From assembly GCA_018242765.1 (NCBI GenBank), contig JAFEBH010000005.1, positions 1 to 64,000 of the forward strand: a stretch of DNA of 64,000 nucleotides. The letters are read 5' to 3'. Positions 8,689-17,670 of this stretch are shown one piece after another; positions within the stretch are counted from its first letter, which is position 1; each line of letters opens with the position of its first letter. The notes under the pieces were generated by a model. That model was given only the letters and a program-made list of their open reading frames with translations, did not search any database and had not been told where the DNA came from. Source of the DNA: Nitrospira sp. (lineage in GTDB: Bacteria > Nitrospirota > Nitrospiria > Nitrospirales > Nitrospiraceae). The translations under genes and the position numbers were made by a program.

Positions 8689-10020
8689 CTACGCCGGAAC
8701 AAGCGTGACCATCCAGGGAGGAACCTCTTCGGTCATGGCTGAAAACTTGCGCGCGGTGCTGCTGGCGGGCATGCCGGGAAACGTGGCACCTCTGCTGACG
8801 CGGACATATCGAAAGAGTCCGGTCGAGTGATCCGCTGATGGCAACTGACGCCGAAGGATTCCTAGGTCAGCAAGGTCCACTGACGTACCAATCGGTAGAT
8901 CAGTGAGCTGATCGTAGATTCCACCAAAAATGGTGGGAAGGTTTGCGGCGTGAAACGGTTCGCCCTGAGGACGATAGCGTGGATCGTCAAGCAACTGGGC
9001 CAGGATCTCCCAGAACACCTGATCATCTACTGAGCCCAGCAGGCACAGGGAGCTCCGCTGAGCCAACAGATGTAACAGCGCCAGCGGGCCAATGATGTCA
9101 AACTTCCATGGGGGAAAGAGCAGGGCACGAGTCCCGTGCTGCACTTCCAGCGCCGATTCCTTCCCAAACCGCGTCAGGTGAAAGGTGCCCTTCGTCCGTT
9201 GCAGCTCCTTGTGAATCACCGCTGGCGAGAGCCGACTCGGTTCGTACGCAAAGGTCGGTGTGGCTGGAGCCCAACAGGTAGCCACGGTATAGCGCGGCGC
9301 GAGGAGGTCCTGCCCATCGAGATCACTCAGATCGAATATGTCCTGACGACCAAAGAAGGCAAAGGAGAGCCCCTGTTTCTGTTGCAACCTGCACAATCTT
9401 CCTGGATCTGCGTGAAGGGGACCGCCTAATCGTGAGTGCGGATCAAGCCGATCCACACCATGGAGAATGAGCTGCCGATTGCGCTGAAGGAGCAGCGGCC
9501 CGTACTGATCGGCGAGCTCTTCGGCAAACGACAGGTCCCCCGCTCCGATATCCAGCACAGAGGCCACATCGGCATGCGTGAGGAGTTCGAACGGATTGAC
9601 CAGACCACGCACCAGTTGTTCCATCGCCTCGCTGGAGAGGCACGTCACCGGCCATTTCGATGTCGGGGCAGGAACCAATCCGAACACAATAGCGAGTGCC
9701 CGCATGGCTTTGGCCGGCGGAAGGCCGGTCGCCCGTTTGAGATGCTCTCCGTCGAGGTCCTGCACACGCTGTGGCCGCCTCTCCTCGAACGACTGTAACA
9801 AGAGCGCTTTCACGCTGTCCGGAAGAGGCCGTTCTTTGATCGCACAGACAAGTCGATCGACGGTGGAGGGGAACCGGCTTTTTTCGAGCAATGCCCGAGA
9901 TGCATCCCACTGCTTGGGAGCGCGGTGGGCCTGCTGGCTGATGTGACGGCGAAATGCCTCGAATGGGTCACCTGAGTTTATCGGGGAAGGTATCACGTGG
10001 TTTGCCGTGAGGATGCACAC
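8689..10020 (-). CDS. uncharacterised protein with a SAM-methyltransferase-like motif
   Basis: A 443-residue soluble protein that I do not recognise. Around residue 150 it has VLDIGAGDLSFAEELADQYG, a good match to motif I (glycine-rich loop) of Rossmann-fold SAM-dependent methyltransferases, followed about 25 residues later by an acidic position (HGVDRLDPH) where the ribose-binding aspartate would be. The N-terminal third is helical and shows no domain I can name. It is divergent from the ChaN-like gene, with about 90 bp between them for two promoters. A methyltransferase activity is possible, but no substrate can be suggested. Confidence 0.6.
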   Translation of the reverse strand: MCILTANHVIPSPINSGDPFEAFRRHISQQAHRAPKQWDASRALLEKSRFPSTVDRLVCAIKERPLPDSVKALLLQSFEERRPQRVQDLDGEHLKRATGLPPAKAMRALAIVFGLVPAPTSKWPVTCLSSEAMEQLVRGLVNPFELLTHADVASVLDIGAGDLSFAEELADQYGPLLLQRNRQLILHGVDRLDPHSRLGGPLHADPGRLCRLQQKQGLSFAFFGRQDIFDLSDLDGQDLLAPRYTVATCWAPATPTFAYEPSRLSPAVIHKELQRTKGTFHLTRFGKESALEVQHGTRALLFPPWKFDIIGPLALLHLLAQRSSLCLLGSVDDQVFWEILAQLLDDPRYRPQGEPFHAANLPTIFGGIYDQLTDLPIGTSVDLADLGILRRQLPSADHSTGLFRYVRVSRGATFPGMPASSTARKFSAMTEEVPPWMVTLVPA

Positions 10021-10109
10021 GTCAATTCGGATGAGCCAGCATAGTGGGCCGCCAACTTTGCCGTCAAGGCGGCTTGTTCGCTTGATCCGCAGTATGATAG
10101 GAGTGCGTT

Positions 10110-11114
10110 ATGAATAAGTTGTTTTCCCTGCGTCAGCGTGCACAAATTCTCCTGGCTCTGGGTCTCGTACTCTGCTTTCTCACCACTTCTATCAGCGGGG
10201 CAACACCACCGCTTGACTCGCCGACGGGCGAATCGGAATTTGAATGGCAACCTTGGCAGATCCTGGACACCAGAACGAGCCGTGTCGTTGCGTTTCCCGA
10301 ATGGATCAAATCTCTGGAACAGTCGGAGATCATCTATTTGGGCGAGGAGCACCACAATCCCTACCATGTCGAAGCAGCCTTGAAAGTCCTGAACCAGCTA
10401 CTCGTGGATCGGATTGAACCCACCATCGGTATGGAAATGTTCGGATGGGACGGGCAAGAGGCCTTAGACTCCTATGTCTCCGGCGCCCAACCGATGTCGA
10501 GCGAGTTTCTGGAAGACGTACGATGGAAGCAGAATTGGGGTGGGGAGTTTAGCGATTATGGGCCTCTCGTCACGTTTGCTCGCGAGGGAAGGCTGCCGGT
10601 CCGTGCCATGAATCCTCCGAAACCACTGATCCGCCGAGTCCTGAAATTGGGGTTGGAACCAGTGAAACAAGAGCCCGAGTGGACATCATCCGGCATGTAC
10701 CAAGAAGAGATCGTCGATGATCCCGCGTACCACACTAAAATCATCGATCAACTTCGTCGGTGCCATGGCGGGACAGAGGAGCACTATCGGACAATGTACG
10801 AGGCCTCGATGGTCCGTGACGAAGGCATGGCCAAGACACTGGTCCAACGACAGGACGAAATCCGCCGTGCTGAAGACGGTGTTCGCCGTCTCATCCTGAG
10901 CTATACGGGAGGCGGACACATCCAATATGGCCTCCCAGTCCCGAAACGCGTGGCGAGACGGCTGTCTGGTGAGATTACGCAGACCACCGTCTACATGATG
11001 TCATATGAACCAAGCCGAGCCGAAGACGTTCGAGCGCTGATGCAGGAGGCCATTGCCGATTATATCTGGCTCACCCCGATGGGAAAACCAAACCCTGCCA
11101 AACCCTGTCGGTAG
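10110..11114 (+). CDS. ChaN-like exported protein (haem-binding/Tiki superfamily)
   Basis: A 334-residue protein with a signal peptide in the first 30 residues (hydrophobic LLALGLVLCFL). It shows the family hallmarks IIYLGEEHHNP near residue 74, with the paired glutamate-histidine residues, and GGGHIQYGLPVPKRV near residue 270. The ChaN/Tiki/EreA superfamily includes haem-binding lipoproteins and metalloproteases, so the activity cannot be fixed from sequence. There is no clear lipobox cysteine at the cleavage site, unlike Campylobacter ChaN. It stands alone between a divergent gene and the SWIM gene. Confidence 0.75.
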   Translation: MNKLFSLRQRAQILLALGLVLCFLTTSISGATPPLDSPTGESEFEWQPWQILDTRTSRVVAFPEWIKSLEQSEIIYLGEEHHNPYHVEAALKVLNQLLVDRIEPTIGMEMFGWDGQEALDSYVSGAQPMSSEFLEDVRWKQNWGGEFSDYGPLVTFAREGRLPVRAMNPPKPLIRRVLKLGLEPVKQEPEWTSSGMYQEEIVDDPAYHTKIIDQLRRCHGGTEEHYRTMYEASMVRDEGMAKTLVQRQDEIRRAEDGVRRLILSYTGGGHIQYGLPVPKRVARRLSGEITQTTVYMMSYEPSRAEDVRALMQEAIADYIWLTPMGKPNPAKPCR

Positions 11115-11300
11115 GAGGATCTCGCCATACCTCGAACCCCTCTCCCATAAAGAAGCGCACGCTATTGAAGGTTTCTTGACAGCCTCCGGTTCTGTCGTCA
11201 AACTGACGCCATCATGGCCTTCAGAGGAGCACCACGGATCCCATCCATGCCGAACAGAATTCCCTGCAGTGCTGAGCGACTCGATCTGTTGGTTCCACAC

Positions 11301-12149
11301 ATGATCCAAGCGATCTCGGAAGCTTCTGCTTTTCACCATGCCCGGCAATACATGACGGAAAAGCGGGTCCGCATTCTTGAAGCAACCGATTCCCAGATCT
11401 CCTCAACTGTGATTGGGAATGCCGGTCTTTACGAACAACAGATCAATCTGAAAGACGGCCATCTCGTGTCAGCATGTTCCTGCTCTACGCCTGAAGAACC
11501 CATGTGCCGCCACTGTATCGCCGTCTTACTGGAGTATCATCGCTGTACCACGCATCAAGCGGCTTCAAAAACGAGTGCTCGGAAAGGATCCTCATCACAA
11601 CCACCGACCAATCATTCCAAAGCACCGTCGTCTTTGACCTTGCAGTCGTCGCTCGCCGACATTAAACTCAGTGACATCTTGAAATTTGTTGAATGGTTAC
11701 AACCGGCGATGAACGCTCTTGAAAATGAACAGCCGCTTCCTCCTTCGCCTGCCATCGAAGCAGGAGAAGTTTCCGCATGGATTCTCGCGATCAAGAGCTT
11801 AGAGGATCGACGTCGGGAAACAGAGGATGTGTTAGCCACCCTCGAAGCAGAGTTACGAGATCGTAAAGCCTATGCTGGACGCCTCACACAACAGCTCCAG
11901 GTTGCCATGGAAGAGCTCAAGACCGCTCAGACGAGCACACAAGGCCTTGAACGCGAAGTCAATACCTATCGAGCTACCCTCACGAAGCTCGGCGAATTGA
12001 CCAACGATGTGGCCCAATACGATGAACAGATCCGCATGGCAGCCCGTGAAATCCTAGAGAAAGGGTCCCACTTTGACAAGGTAGCCACGTCCTTTAAGGA
12101 AGTCGCGGAAGCACTACAAGCCGCAGCGAAGATCACCCCTCAGCCATGA
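11301..12149 (+). CDS. SWIM zinc-finger protein with C-terminal coiled coil
   Basis: The N-terminal region (residues about 20-80) is a SWIM finger with ligands C59-x-C61-x7-C69-x-H71. SWIM domains bind nucleic acid or protein. The C-terminal half from about residue 165 is rich in Leu, Glu, Lys and Gln with heptad character, predicting a long coiled coil. At 282 residues there is no helicase or nuclease domain, unlike many SWIM proteins. The start at 11301 is chosen at MIQAISEAS because residues encoded upstream (frame open from 11214) look non-coding. Function unknown. Confidence 0.65.
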   Translation: MIQAISEASAFHHARQYMTEKRVRILEATDSQISSTVIGNAGLYEQQINLKDGHLVSACSCSTPEEPMCRHCIAVLLEYHRCTTHQAASKTSARKGSSSQPPTNHSKAPSSLTLQSSLADIKLSDILKFVEWLQPAMNALENEQPLPPSPAIEAGEVSAWILAIKSLEDRRRETEDVLATLEAELRDRKAYAGRLTQQLQVAMEELKTAQTSTQGLEREVNTYRATLTKLGELTNDVAQYDEQIRMAAREILEKGSHFDKVATSFKEVAEALQAAAKITPQP

Positions 12150-12268
12150 TCGGTTTTTGGCTTCCTCTCCTAACCACGCCGCCCCTCCAATACTCCCTCT
12201 TGCACCATCCAGCCGATGTCCAGTAGAATGGGCCCTCTTTTTGTTTGTGGATTTAGAAGGGGGAAGAG

Positions 12269-12451
12269 ATGAAGCAGTTATTTTCACGAACGGGACTCTT
12301 CACCGGGGCCTTACTGGTCCAGGCGTTACCAGCACTGGCGAACGTGTCGGAAGGGCCTCCGGACTATAGCGGGATCACCGGCCTGTATTATGTACTGATC
12401 GCGATCGTTCTCATCTACGGCGTCTACGACACATTTTTTAAGAAGTCCTAA
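12269..12451 (+). CDS. small membrane protein of unknown function
   Basis: A 60-residue ORF with an apparent cleavable signal (to about residue 25, ending ALPALA), a short polar stretch (NVSEGPPDYSG) and one membrane helix (LYYVLIAIVLIYGVYDTFF) with a lysine-rich end. A GAAGAG ribosome binding site lies just upstream of the ATG. The arrangement argues for a real one-helix envelope protein, but I recognise no family. Confidence 0.6.
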   Translation: MKQLFSRTGLFTGALLVQALPALANVSEGPPDYSGITGLYYVLIAIVLIYGVYDTFFKKS

Positions 12452-12523
12452 GGCAACCCAGTTTGCAGCTCTACCGTAAGGGGTGCTGTTCTCACGTTGC
12501 TCAAGAGCCGGTTGAGCAACCTC

Positions 12524-13240
12524 TCACTCACCCATTTGACGTGAGGGGTTGCGCTTGTGCTCTTTTTCGTTGAGCATCGGTCTGAGTACTTTGAGCAAGT
12601 GCTCGACGACGACTTTGTACCCTTCCCTGGTTGGATGAAGACCATCTGCCTGATTCAATGAGGAGGTCCCCCCAACCCCTTCAAGGAAAAAAGGGATGAA
12701 GGGAACCTGGTGCTCTCGTGCCAGGCTTCGATACATGGCTTCGAATCGAGTCGTGTAGTCCTGACCATAATTGGGCGGCAATTTCATCCCGGCCAAGATT
12801 ACTGTAACCCGCGCTTCTTGCAACCGGCGGACAATCTGACGAAGATTCAGTTGCGTTTCATCGACCGAAATTCCTCGAAGCCCGTCGTTCGCGCCCAATT
12901 CAAGAATCACCAGCTCGGGCTTACTGTTCAGAACCCATGAAACACGGCGAAGCCCACCTGCGGTCGTGTCGCCACTGACTCCAGCATTGATCACCCGATA
13001 GTGGTAGCCCAGACCATCAAGCCGACGTTGTAGCTGAGCGGGATAGGATTCGTTGATCTGTACACCCAATCCAGCCGTAAGACTGTCACCAAACGCCACG
13101 ATGCGGGGTCTGCTATCTGATATGAAAGCAGAGGTCATTTCTGCTGAACAAACTCCTCGAAGAGTCACAAGCAACGACGCAACGAGAGGAAAGATTCGGT
13201 TGGCTACCACTATTATAATCTGCCGCAACACTCGATCCAT
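12524..13240 (-). CDS. tesA: exported GDSL arylesterase / lysophospholipase (TesA-like)
   Basis: A 238-residue SGNH hydrolase. The nucleophile block is FGDSLTAG (S53), the oxyanion glycine and asparagine are in NAGVSGDT and LGANDGL, and the Asp/His pair is in DGLHPTREGY. An N-terminal hydrophobic segment suggests export. TesA enzymes hydrolyse thioesters, lysophospholipids and aryl esters in the periplasm. The gene is divergent from a YbbA/YbbP-like ABC pair, the same order as tesA-ybbAP in E. coli, which supports the call. Confidence 0.88.
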   Translation of the reverse strand: MDRVLRQIIIVVANRIFPLVASLLVTLRGVCSAEMTSAFISDSRPRIVAFGDSLTAGLGVQINESYPAQLQRRLDGLGYHYRVINAGVSGDTTAGGLRRVSWVLNSKPELVILELGANDGLRGISVDETQLNLRQIVRRLQEARVTVILAGMKLPPNYGQDYTTRFEAMYRSLAREHQVPFIPFFLEGVGGTSSLNQADGLHPTREGYKVVVEHLLKVLRPMLNEKEHKRNPSRQMGE

Positions 13241-13302
13241 ATCCTCGTTTACTATAATATCATCCTTTGTGCTGACATTTTGGACGATTGGCTAGGCATT
13301 CA

Positions 13303-14079
13303 ATGATCACTGTGAACGATGTTTCGATGGAGCTGGCAGCGGGTGGTCGCTCCATCACAATTCTGGACCACCTGACCTTTGATATTCCGGCTCAACAGAC
13401 GGTGGCGATCGTAGGACCATCAGGGAGTGGAAAGTCGACGTTGCTTGGGTTAATGGCCGGGCTCGACCGGCCTACCTCTGGTCGCATCGAGCTGGATGGA
13501 ACGGACATTACCCAAATGTCCGAAAACCAGATCGCACGGTTTCGACGTGAAAAAGTGGGCTATATCTTCCAATCGTTTCATCTCATTCCGACACTCACCG
13601 CTCTCGAGAATGTGGCGATCCCGCTCGAGCTGAGTGGCGAGCGAGGTGCCACAGATCGTGCAGCGGAGCTGTTGACGGCGGTCGGTCTATCCGGCCGCAT
13701 GGAGCACTATCCCGTCCAACTCTCCGGAGGAGAACAGCAACGAGTCGCGGTGGCCCGCGCTTTCGCCTGCCGTCCCCCGATTTTGTTCGCCGATGAACCC
13801 ACGGGGAATTTGGACAGTGTGACCGGCGCCCAGGTCGTCGAGCTCCTGCTCACACTCCACCGTAACCATGGAACCACCCTCGTGCTTGTGACACATGACA
13901 CCAGCCTGGCAGCCTCGATGCAACGGGTGCTGTCACTGAGAGATGGACACCTCATCTCTGACATTCTGGCGACAGGCTCGGAGTGTCTCGACCACGTAGC
14001 GGACAACCCACTCTCTGCCAACCGGATCTTCCCTGCTCCAAGTATGTCAATCGAGAACGCCCCGGCTCCTCGCTCATGA
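13303..14079 (+). CDS. ybbA: ABC transporter ATP-binding protein, YbbA/LolD type
   Basis: A 258-residue ATPase with Walker A GPSGSGKST, signature LSGGEQQRVAVARA, Walker B ILFADEPTGNLD and the switch histidine in VTHD. It belongs to the MacB/LolD/FtsE class that powers extracytoplasmic permeases. I use the ATG at 13303; the frame also allows a TTG at 13288. Its stop overlaps the permease start as ATGA, so the two are translationally coupled. It probably drives removal or sorting of lipids or lipoproteins, but the substrate is unproven. Confidence 0.88.
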   Translation: MITVNDVSMELAAGGRSITILDHLTFDIPAQQTVAIVGPSGSGKSTLLGLMAGLDRPTSGRIELDGTDITQMSENQIARFRREKVGYIFQSFHLIPTLTALENVAIPLELSGERGATDRAAELLTAVGLSGRMEHYPVQLSGGEQQRVAVARAFACRPPILFADEPTGNLDSVTGAQVVELLLTLHRNHGTTLVLVTHDTSLAASMQRVLSLRDGHLISDILATGSECLDHVADNPLSANRIFPAPSMSIENAPAPRS

Positions 14080-16745
14080 CCTCCTTCCTATTCAACATGG
14101 CCTGGCGAGAAACGCGCGGAGCCTGGCGGCACTTTGCCTATTTCTTGGTGTGTATCGCGATTGGCGTGGGCGCGTTGACCGGTGTCTCCCTGTTCGCTAC
14201 CCAGGTAGAGCGAGCGGTGACCAAAGAAGCGCGTGGTCTCTTGGGAGGGGATCTCGAGATTCGGATGTCCCGACTCATCAGTCCAACCGGCCAATCGGTG
14301 CTGGACAAGCTACACGAACGTGGAATCATGCTGACTCATGTCAGCGAACTTGTCGCGATGGCCACAAGAGTTGATGCATACAGCAGCGGACAGCCGACGC
14401 AAATCATCGAGCTCAAAGCTGTCGAGCCTCAGTATCCTCTGTACGGCACACTCAGACTTGAACCCCAACTCGCCTTATCTCACCTGCTGGGCACGCACAA
14501 TCTCCAATGCCCTACCCAACCCTGTTTTGGAGTACTCGTCCAGGAGTCCCTCCTCATCAGAATGGGACTGACCGTCGGTAGTCACCTCGCGATCGGTCGC
14601 GCCCAATTCATTATCACCGGCAGACTCAGGACGGAACCAGACCGCATGGCCAATGCGTTCAGTCTCGGACCTCGAGTCCTGATGTCCCGCGAAGGGCTGC
14701 AGGCGACGGAACTCGTCAAGGTCGGAAGCAGGATCCGGGAGCGGTATCTCCTCAAGCTGCCGAGTACGGTCCCCCCGGAACCACTGCTCTACGAATTGAG
14801 AGATCTCCTTGTTGCTGACGCAGCCCGCGTGTCGAGTTATCGAGACGCCCAACCGCAACTGAAGCAGTCGTTAGAACAGTTGACCCGCTACATAGGCCTG
14901 ATCGGATTGACGGCGCTGTTCATAGGCGGTTTAGGGGTTGCCACCTCAGTCCATGCATTTGTGCGGGAAAAGCTTCAGACTGTTGCGATCTTAAAAACGA
15001 TCGGGGCGGATTCGCTCACCATTATTAGAGCCTATGGATTCCAAGCGATGCTGCTCGGACTGCTCGGGAGCCTCGCCGGCCTGGTGCTTGGTGTGGCATT
15101 GCACCAGGGACTCCCGAGAATGATCGCCGCTTGGATGGCATCGGATCTTCTCGACCAGCTAGGATTTGCAAGCGATGGACTTGCGATCTCGCTTGGCCCC
15201 CTGGTGAAAGGCTTGACGTTGGGCGTTCTCTCCACCCTGCTGTTTACACTGTGGCCATTGCTGACGATCCGTGATGTAAAACCAGCTCGAATATTCCGCC
15301 GGGAGGTAGCTCCCCTTGCACCCTCAGATAGCCTAGAGAAAAACCGATGGTGGAAGTGGAGGCCGAGGATCGATCGAGTTAAGATCTGCTCCTCTCTCGT
15401 AATCGGCTCCGGATTGGCTCTGCTTTCAGTGTGGCAAGCTGGGTCATGGAGAGTGGGTTTGCTGTTCATCCTTGCGTTCGCGGTCGCGGTGTTGCTATTA
15501 GGTGCGACAGCCCGTGGGATACTGGTGCTTCTCAAGAAGTCTCCCCGACCAGGCCCGTTTATCCTTCGCCAGGCGCTGGGCAATGTGATACGACCAGGAA
15601 GCCAGGCCGTGAGCATCACGATCGCCATCGGAATCGCCGTCATGGTCGTCACGACGGTATCTCTTGTGGAGCATGCACTCCTTGAGCAAGTGGGCGAGAA
15701 CCGGCCGAGCGACGCCCCCTCGTTCTTCTTTATCGATATCCAACCGGATCAGGTGGATGGAGTCCTAGCGCTCCTGCGCCGACACTCTAGCGATCCAAGC
15801 CCTCGACTGACCCCACTCGTGCGGTCTCGCTTATCGGCAATTAAAGGCGAGCCCGTGACGTTCGATGCGATGTCGGAGGAGGAAGAACAGAAAGAGAAGT
15901 CTGCACAGAAGGAAGAACGCCGGAAGAAATGGTACCTGACACGGGAATATGTGCTGACCTTCCTCCAGGACCTTCCCAAAGATAATAAGCTCGTTCAGGG
16001 AGCGTGGTGGAAACCCGAACAAGTTTTTCCACAGCCGCTGATTTCGATCGAAGAGGATGCCGCGAAACAACTCGGTCTCACCGTGGGAGATACCATTGAG
16101 CTCGACATACAAGGAGCACTCGTCACAGGAGAGATCAGCAGCATTCGCCAAGTAGAATGGGGAAACTTTTCCACCAACTTTTATATGATCTTTTCGCCTG
16201 GTTCCCTGGATGGCGCCCCTCATACCTTCGTGGCCACCGTTCGCGTCATGCCATCCGAAGAAATTGCGTTACAACAAGCAGTCGTCTTGTCCTACCCGAA
16301 TGTAACGGCCATTAATATGGGCGACGTCCTCGATAATTTTTCGCAGGTCCTTGATCGTCTGTCCCTCGCCATCCATGCCGTCGCGTTGTTCTGTGTCCTG
16401 TCTGGAGGGTTGGTGATGGCGGCGGCCCTCGCGGCGACACGCTACCGTCGCTTGTACGAATCGGTCATTCTGAAAGCCCTGGGAGCCTCACGGAGCGTGA
16501 TCGTGCGTTCGTTTGCAGCCGAATACGCGCTCCTGGGAGCTTTGGGGGGACTTCTTGGATGTGCATTGGCCAGTGCCCTCTCATGGGGAGTACTGGAAAC
16601 GATGTTCGATCTCTCCTGGAACCTGCAACCAATCATATTAACCATGGGGTTCATTGCCACGATCTTGCTCACGATGCTGGTTGGGTTTCTCGGAACCTAT
16701 CGGATCCTCGGTCACCCACCGCTGGCCGTCCTGAGACAGGAATAA
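14076..16745 (+). CDS. ybbP: ABC transporter permease, YbbP/FtsX-like
   Basis: An 889-residue permease with a first membrane helix near residue 25, a large periplasmic domain, then two sets of FtsX-type helices (about residues 270-430 and 760-880), the duplicated plan of YbbP. A charged lysine/glutamate-rich insert (about residues 605-625) lies in the second soluble part. The ATG at 14076 overlaps the TGA of the ATPase gene. The frame is open from 13983, but that is inside the upstream gene. Partner and genomic order match the E. coli tesA-ybbA-ybbP group. Confidence 0.87.
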   Translation: MTSFLFNMAWRETRGAWRHFAYFLVCIAIGVGALTGVSLFATQVERAVTKEARGLLGGDLEIRMSRLISPTGQSVLDKLHERGIMLTHVSELVAMATRVDAYSSGQPTQIIELKAVEPQYPLYGTLRLEPQLALSHLLGTHNLQCPTQPCFGVLVQESLLIRMGLTVGSHLAIGRAQFIITGRLRTEPDRMANAFSLGPRVLMSREGLQATELVKVGSRIRERYLLKLPSTVPPEPLLYELRDLLVADAARVSSYRDAQPQLKQSLEQLTRYIGLIGLTALFIGGLGVATSVHAFVREKLQTVAILKTIGADSLTIIRAYGFQAMLLGLLGSLAGLVLGVALHQGLPRMIAAWMASDLLDQLGFASDGLAISLGPLVKGLTLGVLSTLLFTLWPLLTIRDVKPARIFRREVAPLAPSDSLEKNRWWKWRPRIDRVKICSSLVIGSGLALLSVWQAGSWRVGLLFILAFAVAVLLLGATARGILVLLKKSPRPGPFILRQALGNVIRPGSQAVSITIAIGIAVMVVTTVSLVEHALLEQVGENRPSDAPSFFFIDIQPDQVDGVLALLRRHSSDPSPRLTPLVRSRLSAIKGEPVTFDAMSEEEEQKEKSAQKEERRKKWYLTREYVLTFLQDLPKDNKLVQGAWWKPEQVFPQPLISIEEDAAKQLGLTVGDTIELDIQGALVTGEISSIRQVEWGNFSTNFYMIFSPGSLDGAPHTFVATVRVMPSEEIALQQAVVLSYPNVTAINMGDVLDNFSQVLDRLSLAIHAVALFCVLSGGLVMAAALAATRYRRLYESVILKALGASRSVIVRSFAAEYALLGALGGLLGCALASALSWGVLETMFDLSWNLQPIILTMGFIATILLTMLVGFLGTYRILGHPPLAVLRQE

Positions 16746-17100
16746 GCAGGGTATCGGCCCACTGCCGCTTCCTTCCTTTCAGGCATACCTGTCGTCCGCT
16801 TCATCATCTCCTGTGATCCCACGCCGTAGGGCAAACGGATTTTGACGAACATGCAAGGCACCCAACATCAAACCGCATGACTCACGACGGTTCGTCCCTC
16901 TTGACTCATTCTGAACCCCGAGCACCTTCGACAATCCAAACTGTGAGGTTGCATTACTTGCTCATACTACCCTATCCCATCTCGTCGGCTCACTCTTGAT
17001 CATACGATTGAATGGCTTGATATTTCGCAATAACGCCTCAGCAGTTGAAGGGGAACGGCGCATGAATCATGCTGGCTAAATGACCCCGTCGCCCCTCTTT
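16746..17100. other. intergenic, no gene recognised
   Basis: About 355 bp between the YbbP-like gene and the first GATACA repeat. I find no supported ORF, no clear intrinsic terminator and no match to the module that precedes the other RTX genes. Homology to the other three spacers only begins near the ACTGAATTGAATT block at 17101. Confidence 0.5.
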
Positions 17101-17111
17101 ACTGAATTGAA

Positions 17112-17142
17112 TTAGATACACCGCTGAATCCAATTTGATACA
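17112..17142 (+). promoter_or_regulatory. GATACA direct-repeat site, copy 1 (upstream of rtx1)
   Basis: TTAGATACA at 17112-17120 and TTTGATACA at 17134-17142 are direct repeats spaced 22 bp apart (two helical turns), preceded by ACTGAATTG. The same pair occurs upstream of rtx2, rtx3 and the secretion operon. It is placed 149 bp before the GG of a sigma-54-like promoter, the usual position for an enhancer-binding-protein site. The binding protein is unknown. Confidence 0.7.
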
Positions 17143-17284
17143 TGCATACGAATCGTTTTGGATTCATTTATCCGTACTGAGTAGAGAGCTGTGCTTGGAT
17201 GCAATGGGATACGTCGTTCTTATCCTGTTGTTAATACATACATCAACAAAACACTTTTGTCCCTTCGGCATTCTCGCTTCGTGA

Positions 17285-17300
17285 TGGTATGAGTGTTGCG
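17285..17300 (+). promoter_or_regulatory. sigma-54-type promoter of rtx1
   Basis: TGGTATGAGTGTTGCG has GG and GC separated by exactly 10 bp and an intact TTGC, close to the consensus TGGCACG-N4-TTGCW. The start of transcription would be near 17311, giving a leader of about 360 nt. The same element in the same relation to GATACA repeats occurs at the three sister genes; here the spacing is about 24 bp (two helical turns) longer. Confidence 0.65.
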
Positions 17301-17499
17301 TAGATTTTTGAACATGTGCGGACTCGCTCGCCCGAGTGTTGTTGCAAGGATTCGGGATAGCCGCAATTCAGGCAGCCGAAGCAGTCCAACTGACTCCCCG
17401 GCAAGTAGGACCTAGACCAGGGGCGACATTCCGGCACCGTTTACATGCTCTGTAAGAGAGTGTTGCATCACGTCAGTTGCATCTGCAGTCTAGAGAACC

Positions 17500-17535
17500 C
17501 ATCGGCAGAATGCGAAAGGAGGACAGGCGCCGATG
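17500..17535 (+). promoter_or_regulatory. conserved leader stem-loop of rtx1
   Basis: CATCGGC (17500-17506) pairs with GCCGATG (17529-17535). The 22-nt loop contains AGGAGG at 17517-17522, and ten bases later comes ATGTGA (17533-17538), a start codon followed directly by a stop. The same stem, loop and ATGTG are found in the rtx2 and rtx3 leaders. It could be a translational control element or a GGA-binding (CsrA-like) site; this is inference. Confidence 0.55.
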
Positions 17536-17670
17536 TGAGAAACGTGCCCATCATGCAATGCGATTATTCAATCTTGGCGGGGTGAAACCTATGCAAGGGT
17601 TTTCTTCCCGCCTCATTCTACGTGACCAGAAAGTCAGGTCACTTAGTACAAACCAACAGAGGAGGTTCTA

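Noticed and set aside
17266..17281. CGGCATTCTCGCTTCG as the rtx1 sigma-54 promoter
   Set aside because: It has the GG but TC in place of the invariant GC. The element at 17285 matches much better and is two helical turns from the expected distance.
17430..17450. CGGCACCGTTTACATGC as a sigma-54 promoter
   Set aside because: GG and GC are 12 bp apart instead of 10, which abolishes recognition in known promoters.
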